Origin: Nilaparvata lugens
Lineage: Eukaryota; Arthropoda; Insecta; Hemiptera; Delphacidae
Direction: 5' to 3'
Length of the DNA stretch: 64,000 nucleotides
Assembly: GCF_014356525.2 (NCBI RefSeq)
Contig: NC_052507.1
Span: 42,079,295-42,143,294 of the forward strand
Shown here one piece after another: positions 12,235 to 23,594 of the stretch (position 1 is the first letter of the stretch; each line of letters opens with the position of its first letter). The notes under the pieces were generated by a model. It worked only from the letters and a program-made list of their open reading frames with translations. It did not search any database and had not been told where the DNA came from. Made by a program: the position numbers and the translations under genes.

Positions 12235-12420
12235 TTCTGAAAGAGCTTCAGCAATTTATCCCAGAGTTGAGACCTGTTCCAAAATATTTCTTTCATCGCA
12301 AACGTACTCTATTCCTAATTTGATAAAAAAATGTTAGAGGCGTTTTCGAGATCCGTCAGACATACATACTACATATCCGCAAACACACATGTTTAAACAG
12401 AAATTGTTCGCTTAGTACAA
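12235..12420 (+). repeat. Dispersed SINE/LINE-like 3' repeat, copy 2
   Basis: Same family as 11450-11643, more diverged: AGAGTTGAGACCTGTTCC at 12265, GGCGTTTTCGAGATCCGTCA near 12340, and AAACAGAAATTGTTCG near 12396. The 61-residue ORF at 12152 is not considered coding. Confidence 0.5.
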
Positions 12421-14290
12421 TTGACTTCAATGATTCTGATTTAATCTAATGAGAGGTTATTTCACATAATAATAACAACGGGTATAAAAAGTGAAAATGT
12501 CAAACATAATTGGAATCGAAACTAATAACAGCTGGCATAAAAAGCAAAAATGGCAATCATAATATTTTGAAATCGAAACAGTAGCTATCATCCTATCTCC
12601 ATCTGATCTAATGTGAACAAATTATAGTAAGATTCACATCAATGTGTCAGCATTATTTGAATGGGGAGCATTGATGCTATTAATGAGGTATACTGACAGT
12701 TTCAAGTGAATATCAACGAACTATTATGCATATTCTCCATTATTTTTATTGAAAGCTATCTCCTATTTTCTTTGGTAACACAACCAATATTTGGGAATAA
12801 TTGATTCATGGGAAAAGCGCCTTACTTCTATGGGAGATATTTTTACATCAGGAAAAGCAACAACAGCTATTTGGCCTTTTTAATGAATAACCCCTTTCTT
12901 TCATCAAGTTAAATTCTGGCCGAATATCCTCATTCTTTGCACACAGATTCCACAACGGTCAGATATACAAACAAAATTAGTCTTGATAGAATAGGATCAA
13001 TTGATAGAACTCCCATCATGGAAGTTTGTTTTATGAAACATAAAAATTATTTGTTGTTGGTTATCCATCTTGTTTCCACTATTATTAATAGATAAAAATT
13101 ATCTATACTCCCAGGAATAGAAATGAAAATATTTATTCTAATATTTATAAATCTGATTACCCTTTGTAATAAATTTAATTTGGATAAGCAAGCAAAATCG
13201 CTAATTGAAAGGATTTTATAGGTCTCGAGCAAACAACTGCTCTATTATCGCCTGGTGCGATAGCAACAAGTGAAAGATTAGATAATAACGGGTATCATGG
13301 CTACTTTTAGAACAGCCAAATAGAAAAGAATTTTTATTTGCTATTTATTATATTATATAAAATATTGGAATTTTGAGGTTAGGCTATAATACCTACTGGT
13401 CGGCAACCTAATAGATCAAGCCCTGTAATTTGAAATCTAGCCAGACACATTGGCAAATTTTTGTTATAAACAAATAGTATTCAACTAGAGGATTTGGTAA
13501 CCACATGGCAACTTGTTGTAAATGGAAAAGCAACTTGAAAAATTCATAAAAATTTATTATCTGTAATGAGCATGTACAAAACACATAAAATAAATAAAAA
13601 ATATTGAGGAAGTATGATATTCAGAAGGCGCATGGATACATTTATGAATTTTATTTATTATTTATTATTTATTTATTTGAAAATTTACATATTTGAGGGC
13701 ACCAGGAACTGAATCCCATTATTGCCCTCATAACACACATTGAGCATACAATTTGAAAATACAATACATTAAAATGAAAATAGAATAACTTAACTAATAT
13801 ACTATTGAGTTTTAGAAAAAACAAAATACAAAAAAAATTAATAGAAAATCTTGCAAATATGAAACTTATAGTATAGCAGATAAAAGAAGAAGAACTAAGT
13901 ATGTAACTAATACTGAAGAATTCAAGAAGAAAAGAAAAAAGAAACAAAGAAAAGAGAATTATGGAAACTTTGCAAATATGAAACTTATAAATAAAAACAC
14001 TAATATATTATGTAATACATAGGAAAGAAAAAAAAGACAAAACTCAACAAACATAAATCTTTAATTATTATAATTATATAATAATTATTATAGATATAGT
14101 TAACGACTGCAAGAGATAGGACTGTGAACAGAATAGTGGTGAAACTATGATAGCGCATGAAGTGTCTCGAACACAATAGTAGGTACTACATGAACTTTTT
14201 GAAAGTGATTTGAAAAAATCTTAAAACAACAGAACTGAATTCTTATCATTCTTTATTTAGAGAGGCTTTTGTTTGAGCCGAATAAAAAAA
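12421..14290. other. Unannotated AT-rich sequence with old repeat traces
   Basis: Two imperfect ~70-bp repeats at 12480-12585 (AAAAAGTGAAAATGTCAAAC and AAAAAGCAAAAATGGCAATC). A TTATTTATTTATTTGAAAAT tract at 13655-13690 precedes sequence of the type found at minus-strand LINE tails. Poly-A-rich DNA follows to 14040. The ORF at 13669-13947 (minus) is low-complexity Phe/Ser/Leu and is not believed. Confidence 0.3.
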
Positions 14291-15215
14291 TGAATGTCTG
14301 TTTGTATGTTTGTTTGTTCCCTGTAGACTTGAAAACTACTTGACATAACGGCATGAAACTTTGGGAATATGTTGTGTGAATATTGGGGATGGTTCCTGGA
14401 CAGAAATTTTAATAGGGGGGCTAATAATAATTATTTATTAATCCATTTTACAGACATATGTTTTCGAAATTTTCGGCCGAGCGGCTACTGAAGAACGAAA
14501 AAATATCATGATTCAAGATCATATTGTGATAATATGATTTAGCATCTAAAGTTACCAGCTGTAATAAACATATCACCCTGTGATAAATTATTGTGTACTG
14601 GTATTAAGACGGTAGTTTGGAGTTGAAGTGTAGTTGATTGGTACCAGCTGTTGATAATGGCTCCTTAGAAGACCTATACAAATAATTATCACTCCCCTGC
14701 TATCATTGAGAAACTGGAAAATGTTGAAAAAAATAATTCACCATATAAAAGAGAGTATATATATATTGTATAGTATATATGTATAGTATTCATATTGCAT
14801 TCATTAATTACTGAAGAATGAAAGAATAATTTACAATTTTTTGAATTTAGCTTAGCTTATATTCATCCTAAAATGGAAAGAATATGGAATTCTGTGTGAT
14901 TCATCTTACATCGCATATTTCCTGGACCATAAATCGACAATCTACAGCTATGAAAACATTGAATATTTTTCTTTGAAACACTGATATAACCTTTTTTTTA
15001 ATTGAAAACTTTACTGATAGATATTACTACCAGTTGATTGAGGAGAATAATATGTTTTCGGAATAATGAATGCTGCATGACTAAGCACATAGGAAGTCCG
15101 TATTGAGATGTAAATGAACATGTTGATTGTCAGATAAATTTCATGATTCACCAAATAAAGACAAGTGTAACATGAGATACATTGGCGGTACGAAGTTCGC
15201 TGGGTAAGCTAGTTG
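14291..15215 (+). repeat. Dispersed repeat, probably a non-autonomous or decayed retroelement
   Basis: Begins with ATGTCTGTTTGTATGTTTGT and CATGAAACTTTGGGAATATG and ends with GGCGGTACGAAGTTCGCTGG and GTAAGCTAGT at about 15187-15215. Both blocks are typical of widely dispersed insect repeats as I remember them; only one copy is in the window, so the boundaries are approximate. No protein is encoded. Confidence 0.4.
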
Positions 15216-15242
15216 TAAATTAAGCTTCATTATCAATAGACA

Positions 15243-15770
15243 GTCGCCTTTAACAAAATGAGTAAACTCTTCAGAAGCCATGATCTTACTCTTGAAACAA
15301 AGGTGAGACTTCTGAGATGTTACATCTTTTCTGTTTTCTTGTATGGAGCAGAATCTTGGACACTCGATAAAAACATATCCAAGAGAATAGAAGCCTTTGA
15401 AATGCGACTTTATCGAAGAATGCTAAGGATATCATGGACTGAATATGTCACTAATGAAGAGGTACTTAGAAGAATGAATAAAGAAAGGGAAATTATGAAC
15501 ACTATCAAGATCCGGAAACTGCAATATCTGGGCCACATCATGAGGAACGACTCCAGGTACTTTTTACTACAGACAATCATCCAAGGAAAAATCGATGGAA
15601 GAAGAGGTCCTGGAAGGAGAAGAATATCTTGGCTGCATGACCTTAGAAAGTGGACGGGAAAAACATCAGCTGAACTCTTCGGCATGGCTGTGGACAAAAT
15701 TAGGCTTGCCATGCTGGTTGCCAACATCCGAAACGGATAGGAACTACAAGAAGAAGAATTAATAGACAAC
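15243..15770 (+). mobile_element. LINE 3' fragment (endonuclease/RT C-terminus), 5' truncated
   Basis: The open frame runs from 15243 to the stop at 15738-15740 (an upstream in-frame TAG is at 15237). The product of about 165 residues is the C-terminal third of a non-LTR RT protein: KVRLLRCYIFSVFLYGAESW, then IRKLQYLGHIMRND, then GRRGPGRRRISWL, then VDKIRLAMLVANIRNG. The catalytic RT motifs are absent because the copy is 5' truncated, as is usual for target-primed insertion. AAGAAGAAGAATTAA follows the stop. The reading frame has no internal stop, which suggests a fairly young insertion. Confidence 0.85.
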
Positions 15771-16429
15771 GCTGAAAAAGACAGGCTCAATCACCAGGAA
15801 TACTATAAGTCTATGAGGGACCAGTGAGCCATTAATTTTGAGTAGTTCAATTACTTCCATTATGGACGCTGGATACTTTATGGACAATCAATACGTATGA
15901 AATTTATTAGCTACCGTACAGAATAAAAACTTTTTGATTGCAGTGACCCCGACTACTGTATTATGAATAACCATTCGGATCAAATATAAGGAATTACTCG
16001 CATCTCTCATCAACTCGTAATTTTTATTCACAAAATATTAACAAAAAATATATATATTAAGTTATATTTAATAAACTCACGGCTAGTACTCAAGTTTGTC
16101 TTTTTCTGGCCGTGCTACAAATAAATGAAGGTATATGTTTAATATTTTGTTTCTGTAATCTTGTTGTCTATTAAGGAAGTTTTCAATGTGATTTTTGATG
16201 GCAATGAAATTTAAATTTGAAAAAAGAATTTCCAACAAACTCCTAACCAAAGAAAACCTTTGTGCTCTGTTCTAATCGGAGTGTATGAGACTCCATATAC
16301 AGCTGATAGAAGGCGCAAACCGAACTGGCCAAGCATACAACGATGGAACAAACACGTGGTAAGCTCGCGCTCTCAATCAACGCAAAATCAATTCGATCAG
16401 CTAATTGATGAAATTGTTTTAAGCTTTCC
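15771..16429. other. Unannotated sequence
   Basis: Two opposite-strand ORFs of 62 and 83 codons near 16243-16511 overlap and carry no motif. Nothing else recognised. Confidence 0.3.
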
Positions 16430-16880
16430 AATGATTACATATTATGTTAGAATATCATGTGTCAATTATCTCAGTTCCATATGGAGTTCACCTTACCATA
16501 AGCTTACTTAATAGGATCATTTTTTATCCTTTGAAATCCTTAGAGGCAAAATATCTCATAATCCGTTCTTAGTGCGCATCTAGCATATTTGAAGAATATT
16601 TGTGCAAAGTTTTAAGTCTGTAGGCCAATTAGTTTGAGCTGTAGTGTGATTCCACATCAACATTTTCAAAAAGTGCCCTCTCCTGAACCCCCCTGTGCTC
16701 CTGATTGGAATTTTCTGATCTGATTTTTTTCGTACCTGAACGAAAAAGTTCCTCATGACTTTGCTGTGCAATGAACGGTTGAAAAGTGAAAATTTTGAGG
16801 GGCCCAGCTCCCTCAGGGAGGGTGCAGATTTCTGAAAATCCTTAACACCTTTATTTGAAGACATATTAACTGCATGCGTT
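16430..16880 (+). repeat. 450-bp dispersed repeat, copy 1
   Basis: Shares a long collinear block with 17331-17800: ATTATGTTAGAATATCA, CCATATGGAGTTCACCTTACC, TAGAGGCAAAATATCTCA, ATCCGTTCTTAGTGCGC, and GAAGAATATTTGTGCAAAGT. The minus ORF of 118 codons crossing it (16580-16936) looks accidental because the second copy does not keep it open. Confidence 0.75.
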
Positions 16881-17330
16881 TTCATATTGCCGATACAGCA
16901 TTGATAAAACTGTAGACGTTTATTTAGCAGTCTCAAAAAACTGTTCTAGCTGAAAAATTAATAATACATGCCACATGTGGGCTTATACATTGCATCAGGA
17001 AAACGAAGTTCAAAACAAACTATGGTTTTCCTAAACATATGTTTTTGAGATAATTTCTTTGATGCAGCTGTTTCACATTCACCATTATAAATTATACAGA
17101 GTTTGTGAAAATAAAAATATTTATTGATTACCAAAACATTACTATTATTATATTAATGATAATAATTAATTATTGAAACAATACTTTTATTATATTAATA
17201 ATAATAATATTATTAAACATATTCATCAATTATCAGAACAATATTATTGAGGTTGAGTGGAATCAGGTAGAAAGCAAAAATAGAACAGATGTTCTTTTTT
17301 GAATTTCTATCATATTATTTTTTTATTTCC
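16881..17330. other. Spacer between two direct repeats
   Basis: AT-rich with short ATTATTATATTAATAATAA-type runs at 17140-17240. No gene seen. Confidence 0.3.
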
Positions 17331-17800
17331 AATGATTACAACCTAATTATGTTAGAATATCACATATCAATAAATGAATTATTTCATTTCCATATGGCAC
17401 TCACCTTACCATGTTCATAACCATACTTAATAGGATCCTTTTTCATCCTTTGAAACCCTTAGAGGCAAAATATCTCAAAATCCGTTCTTAGTGCGCGTCT
17501 AGCATGTTTGAAGAATATTTGTGCAAAGTTTCAAGTCTGTAGGACAATTAGTTTGAGGTGTAGTGTGATTTTACATCAGATTTTTGAAAAATGCCCTCTC
17601 CTGGACCCCCCTGTGCTCCTGATCGAAATTTTTCTGCATAGATCTAATTTTTTTTCGTAGCTGAACTAAAAAGTTCCTCATGACTTTGCTGTGCAATGAG
17701 CGGTTAAAAAGTACAAAATTTTGGGGGGACCCCAGCTCCCTCAGGGGGGCAAATTTCTGAAAATCCTTTCTTAGTGGATGTTTTCAGGCTACCATAAACA
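17331..17800 (+). repeat. 450-bp dispersed repeat, copy 2
   Basis: Direct repeat of 16430-16880, offset by about 900 bases, with many substitutions and small indels. It runs on into a retroelement-like tail from about 17760. Confidence 0.75.
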
Positions 17801-18045
17801 ATCGTGCAGAATTTCAAGTTTTTAGGCTCAGTAGTTTGGGCTGTGGTGTGATTTCAGTCTGTCGGGGCTTAGCCTTTTATAAGTATAGAGATTAGAATAA
17901 GATAAAACAATAATTTAGTATCGTCTGCAAAAAAATCTTGCATACCAAATTTCATCCAAATCGGACAATAACTGCGACTGTAACTGCGGTACAAACAAAC
18001 AAACAAACAAACAGACAAAAGCCGATTGAGTCGAAACTAAGATCT
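17760..18045 (+). repeat. Retroelement-like 3' tail
   Basis: Contains ACCAAATTTCATCCAAATCG, then a GGTACAAACAAACAAACAAA tract, then AAAGCCGATTGAGTCG. This sort of 3' end with a short tandem repeat is typical of SINE/LINE families. No coding sequence is attached. Confidence 0.45.
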
Positions 18046-19463
18046 CAGCTAGATTTAGCACAAACACAATATCATTTTGCTGTGGAGTGTTACATAGAGC
18101 AACATATTTTATATTTTCATTCGAAAATCTTTCAGTAGTTTAACTTTCAACAGTCTAATTTTAGTTTCAGCGAACAGTTTTAATTTTTCCGTACAGAGAA
18201 CGAGGCTATTGCTAGCAAGAAGTTTCAAGGAAGGCATATTCCCAATCAAATCAATATAATGATAAAATGTGACTCGAAGTTTGAGTTTTAGAATAATTAT
18301 ATGATTCTTACCCTATTTGATAGGATACGATGTTTCATTTTAGGAAAGTTTCATCATCTTATTTTCAATGTTGTGTTGTGGTACAATAGTTGGAGATGAT
18401 TATCAGTTTCATAATGTTATATTAGTAAAAATCAATATGAATTCAGTGAGAGAAATGAAATTAATAGTGGTGATAATGATATCAATGTTGTTGTTCAAAG
18501 ATTGCTCAAGGAATTGCTTCCGTAGGAATCGAAATTTTGATTAAATTATCAAGAACTTATTAATAGAGAGTTGATATCTCAAAAATTTTGAACTTTCTAT
18601 CTTCAAGTGATATTCTCCTCCTTTCCAGCCCAAGTATTTTCAATAACCAGCCAATATTATATCAGTATAAATCAATCAATGGGATGAGTCTCCAATTGGA
18701 ATATCATTGTAGATTAAATTTTGTGACCATCAAATAATATATTACACCACAAATTATCGATGACCACGATTATTTTTATCCAACGCCCAAACATCTTCGA
18801 TCAAAAGAACCTACCCAACTCGCCATATTATGCATACATTGTTTCCGAACACATTCGATGCGCTCAACGACGTGGCAAGACGAATAAGTCAATTTTTATG
18901 AGCATGCCTGTTTTCTTCAGAAGTCTTTTCTGGTGTAGGATCGCGAGTCAAAATCGCCCATTTCTTGTTGGAGATGTTAGTAAGTTGGATGGTGCGCGCG
19001 CGGAGGGCCTTTATGAGATGAACAACTGTTGATCGCTCAATACCAGAGGTCTGCTCTCTTGTCTGCTACTTCTCTTAGCTCCATCATCTTCCTTCAACTA
19101 TATCTTCCCTCTCCTCTCCATGTCGTTCATCTTCACTGCTACAGCTCATAAAATTTCCCGCCTGCATCTTGCTGTTGTTTTCTTCGATAAACATTCAGCG
19201 CCAGATGTTTACAGCTGCTGCTTTCTCAAATTCCATCATTCGAATGGCGGCTTGTAATGCGTGAGATCTCGCATCGTTGCAACACGTGCAAAACTGGAAC
19301 CATGACGTATGGAATCGATCAGACCGACGAATAACAACAACAATGTTCAATTCAACATATATAATATATAAGCATTATGCCTACAAGAGATCGCCTGAAT
19401 AGAAGTTGTGTTGGAAATTGTTTGGATCGTCCTAGGAAAACTTAGAATTTCGACTCTGAGATA
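18046..19463. other. Unannotated sequence
   Basis: A 90-codon ORF at 18760-19032 has no recognisable domain. CT-rich low complexity lies near 19040-19140. Nothing else recognised. Confidence 0.3.
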
Positions 19464-20215
19464 TAGCCCAGTCAACGAAATATTATAGAGGGAAAAGTTT
19501 GGAACACAATTTTCAACTCCACAGCTCTTTTAAGGATAGTAAGAGGATTAACATATCAAAAGTCCTCACCCCTACCCCCTGTACTTAAGGGGTGGGGTGG
19601 CTTGAAAGTACCATTTTTCAATTTTTCGCATATATCTCGGAAACGATGCATCTTATGAACATTTCTACTCTGTGCAAAATTGAAGCTTACAAATTACAAC
19701 AAGTTTTGTTATTTACATTTTTACCATATCTCTCACAGTTTCTGAGATATCCGCTTTGGAAGGTGAGAAATTTTTTGAAAAAACACTTCTGCCTCCAATT
19801 TTTTAATCTTTTTGGCCTCACAATTTTTGAACGATTGATGAAAAAAATCCGTGCTGATTATAAGCTGATAGAGCTTCAAATAATCTTCAATTTGATGTAT
19901 ATTTTCACTATTTTACGCATTCCCCTACGACTGTTGCAGCAGTTTTAGTGTTGAGAGTAAAATTTTCTGTTCAGCAACAATAGATCAGTTGACAATGAAA
20001 TTTGGAGGGAATGATTGGAACACAATTTTTGACTCCTCTGCTTTGTTGAGACTAGTTTGGAGGTGAGCATATCAATAATCCCAACCCCTACATCATGTGC
20101 TAAAGGGATGACGGTGGTTTGAAAGTTGCATTTTCCACTTATTACTTAGCCTACATTCTTATATCTTGGAAACAATGTGTTCAGAACAAAACTTGTAGGA
20201 AATTTATTGAGCTTC
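19464..20215 (+). repeat. Dispersed repeat family B, copy 1, with internal duplication
   Basis: Starts TAGCCCAGTCAACGAAA. It contains TTTGGAACACAATTTTCAAC and CATATCAAAAGTCCTCACCC, and a second, diverged version of the same two blocks from about 20010 (ATTGGAACACAATTTTTGAC, then CATATCAATAATCCCAACCC). Other copies lie at 28001-30110 (split) and 57790-58009 (reverse). Its start resembles the ends of the foldback element (GTCCAGTCA). The 118-codon ORF inside is not conserved between copies. Confidence 0.7.
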
Positions 20216-20627
20216 ATTTTCACGTAGTTGATTTTCACATCAGTTTTTAGTATTCAGTTGTAGTTAAGTGAAGTTTGTTTACAAATGTCACGGGCGTTAT
20301 AATATTTGCGAGTTTTGTAATTGATCAATTATCATTCTCTAATTGATTATTTAAGATGTAATATAGATTCAAATTAGTTTTTTTAGTATTCGAGGTGTTG
20401 AAGTGTTTAGTAAGTGTTGAATGAATTCAAATTGTGAATAGTGAAGTTTTAAGAATTCAAAATGTATAGTGAGTGTTAAGTATTTGAAGTCTATTCAGTG
20501 TTCAAAGTGTTTTAATCAACAATAATTTTATAATATTCAACCATAGATTACTTTTTGTTTATTATCCGTATTATACATTTAGCTTCATACAACAACATGC
20601 TACAATGAGTTTGAACAGTTATTGAAC
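20216..20627. other. AT-rich leader upstream of the THAP relic
   Basis: Repeats of the type AGTGTTGAATGA, AGTGAGTGTTAAGT and CAGTGTTCAAAGTGTT at 20395-20515 give it a weak internal periodicity. No gene seen; it may be 5' untranslated sequence of the relic that follows. Confidence 0.3.
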
Positions 20628-20960
20628 GTGCCTAGAAATTGTGTTGTCCCTGGGTGTAAATCGAACTATTTTAGAAAACCCTCTTAGTGACAATATTTAC
20701 TTTTCTCAAAGATGAAGACCTGAGGAAAAAGTGGACAAGGTGTATCCGTAGGAAATTTTATGAAGTCACTAACAATTCGGATGTGTGTATCAATCATTTT
20801 AGAGCATCAGACATTATAAAAGGAGACAAGTTTTTGTGTGATGATGGTTCTTATGTGACTGCTCCAAGAAAAAAGTAAAACTATGTGATTGTGCCTTCCC
20901 TACAATTTTTCCAAATCAGCCTTCTCAAAACACAATTAAATCATGTGTAAAGTTATTGAG
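20628..20960 (+). pseudogene. THAP-domain relic (probably from a THAP transposase or transposon-derived gene)
   Basis: The first frame from 20628 reads VPRNCVVPGCKSNYFRKPS then a stop at 20685; NCVVPGC holds the first two zinc ligands (Cys-x4-Cys). A second frame from 20690 gives KDEDLRKKWTR with the THAP Trp, then VCINHFRASDI with the Cys and His ligands, and GSYVTAPRKK. A third frame then gives CDCAFPTIFPNQPS, the usual linker after a THAP domain. So the C2CH zinc finger is whole in content but broken by at least two frame changes. The expected initiator ATG is GTG. No transposase core follows. Confidence 0.75.
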
Positions 20961-22260
20961 AAATATATTTCTAAACAATTACTGCAACATAAAGAATAAT
21001 AATCAATGCCCAAGCAAGCAAAGTCGCGAAAATTGAGAACATAGAATTCTTAGGCTAGAATAAAATACAGTAGCCACAATTGTAAGCTATGTGCATGTGA
21101 ATTCACATGCAAGAGAATGCACTTGAATGCTATGTGCATGAGAATAAAATAAAGTCTAGTTACCCCATCAAATAATTACTTCTTTAATAAGAACCTTGTT
21201 TGAATTCTTAGAGATAATTTTGAGCAGTAATGAGTTATTAGAGAGAGCTGAAACCTAGCTGATGGCAGTAAGTTAGTCTACCAACTACGGCGGCCATCTT
21301 GTTTGTATGCTCAGGTCCAGTATTTAGGAGGTCCTGCCTTATCTCTGTTTGAAAGAAGAAGAAGAAGACATCTCTAAGCTCCGCCTTCTTTTTCCTGATT
21401 GGTCAAAATTGTAATCCAATACTCTGCAGATGGTGGCAGCAGGAACTGGGTCACGAGTAAATTCTGTCTAATGGTTATAAACAGAATATTTTGATAATTT
21501 TTAATGAGCAATCATTTTCAAAATAATGTTGGTGTCAATTTCAGAAGATAATAATGATAATCAGCCATTTATATTGATCTAGTATCCTTGGGCTATATCG
21601 AATAGGAGAGAATAATGACTCAAATGAGTATTCCAAAAGCAGCTTCACAATAAACTTCCTGATTTTGTTTAGAAGTTGAACGATTTCAGAGAATATTGTC
21701 CTATAAATTGTACCTACAATTTGATTATAGGTAATTATAATCAAATCCATGATTTTACTTCATGGTTTTCGCAAAACATTTGTTTAGTGTAATAATTCAT
21801 CGTTACACCTTTCTGATCAACCCAGATAGATATAACATTTTCAGTTTAATGTATATTATTTAGACTGTTAATTTTTTCGATTATTATAAGAAGTGTTTAT
21901 ATTTCAATAACCTCATTAATTTAGATTATGTTATTATCAAAGTTAGGGAGAAAAATAGTTTTGGGTTAATCCTGTTAATTTCCTCCCAATCATGAATCTG
22001 ATTTTGTGATGGTGAACGTTTAAGAATACTATTAATAATATTGAATGAGACATAGTGATGAGGAACTAGTTTTGCCTTTAAGCGGTTTCAATTTTTCAGT
22101 TATAACAAATCTTATTAGTGAAAATATTGCTGAGTGGGAATATTCTAGCATTGAATAATATTCAATGACGGGGAATGTGAATCATCTGTAGCAGCAGACT
22201 TATTGCCGGCAGAGTTTTATTGAATGGAAAGAAATCGAGCTGAAACGACGTGGGTTGGAA
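20961..22260. other. Unannotated sequence
   Basis: A small palindromic stretch at 21090-21150 (ATGTGCATGTGAATTCACATGCAAG). A GC-richer segment at 21270-21450 includes an AAGAAGAAGAAG run and CTCCGCCTTCTTTTTCCTGA. No coding domain seen. Confidence 0.3.
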
Positions 22261-22303
22261 AAGAGAAGAAGAAGAAGAAGAAGAAGAAGAAGAAGAAGAA
22301 GAG
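22261..22303. repeat. (GAA)n microsatellite
   Basis: About 40 bases of AAGAAG repeats. Minus-strand ORFs across it (22162-22420, poly-Ser, poly-Leu or poly-Phe depending on frame) are artefacts of the repeat. Confidence 0.95.
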
Positions 22304-22847
22304 ACGATGCATGAAAGAAGAGGATGAGATTGGAAAAAGAGTAAAGGATGAGTGGGTAAAGGTAGTTTGTAAATAAAAAGAGTTGCGGGGAGCAGCAAAT
22401 ACGCTCATGCAAACGTGCAAGAGAAGTCTATGTAAGTTGAAAATTTATGTGCCGTCTGGAAAGGAGCTGAGGAATGTTACAAGTGAAGAATCAATCTCTC
22501 AAGTATATATGCCAGAACCAGAAGTATTACTTACAGATTCCATATTCACTGCTTGCTCCCGCCTACTAAGCGATGAGTGATTCTTTTCAATTTTTAAACT
22601 CTTCAATTGAACCAAATCCTACGCAGAATTTGTTCGAAAGAATCAATTTGAATTTGCTCATACCAGTTTCTGGTCTCAGTTTATGAAACAAAAGGAAAGA
22701 GTTTTTTTGTCATTCATGCACTACAAATGAATCACACAATATTCCTTGCACTATTATAATTCAAAAGTAACCTAAACTTATTTCGCAGAGAATGATTACT
22801 ACTCGTTTATTGTATTGTGCCTAGTATTGTGCATTGCTAATACACAT
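22304..22847. other. Unannotated sequence
   Basis: A 65-codon ORF at 22383-22580 has no domain. Nothing else recognised. Confidence 0.3.
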
Positions 22848-23480
22848 AACTAGTAGTTCTGTGAACAGTAGACCTCGCGCTCAGTGAGTTACATTGACCT
22901 GTTGTTATGTTTTCTCAAAAATTAATAAATAATTTATCAATTAAAAATGTATAGAAAAAATCCTCAATAAACATACAGCTTTCTGTCCTATATCGTACCG
23001 TGACGTGTCGTCCTGGAATGTGAGTGAGAGCGCTGTTATCAGATCAGGCTGCAATACTGTCTACAACGTTTGGAAAGATACAATATTTTCAAGATGTTCG
23101 ATGTTTTTGAACGGATAGTATTATAGTCAACTGTCTACTAACGTTAATGGAAAATATATATTTTCAAGATGTTCGATGTTTTTGAACGGGTAGTATTATT
23201 TATAGTCCACTAGACAGCTGATCTATGATGAATAATTCTATAGTCTGATTTTTACGGTAATATTGGCGTATGAAGAAGGCTCCTTTTTCCTTTTATATTA
23301 TCCTTGAAATGCAAAATTTCCAAAACCTTGTATATACGTCGACGCGCAATTTAAAAAGGAACATACCTGTCAAATTTCATGAAAATCTATTACCGCGTTT
23401 CGCCGTAAATGCGCAACATAAAAACATATCAGAGGATATACAATGTAGAGGATATCATTTCGTTATTATATCTAATTAAA
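22848..23480 (+). repeat. Dispersed repeat with an internal duplication
   Basis: Starts with the same 30-bp motif as 7083 (CTAGTAGTTCTGTGAACAGT). Near 23085-23205 a ~55-bp block is present twice (ATTTTCAAGATGTTCGATGT then TTTTTGAACGG). The right part (GTCAAATTTCATGAAAATCT, CGCGTTTCGCCGTAAATGCG) resembles 3' ends of dispersed insect retroelements. The limits are approximate. Confidence 0.45.
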
Positions 23481-23594
23481 TAAATGTATGTATATTGGTT
23501 TAAGTGCAGTAGCATATACTTATATTTATTTTTTTTTAAAGCTTTTTTGTATTTTGTTTTTGGCAAATATAAACATTCAAACATTTGAACATTC

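Noticed and set aside
13669..13947. 92-codon Phe/Ser/Ile-rich minus ORF that looks like a membrane protein
   Set aside because: AT-rich low complexity next to a repeat tail; hydrophobicity follows from T-rich codons.
18760..19032. 90-codon ORF, possible small gene
   Set aside because: No recognisable motif, no support from composition or neighbours.
22162..22420. Three minus-strand ORFs with poly-Ser, poly-Leu or poly-Phe
   Set aside because: All three frames of a GAA repeat are open; no domain.
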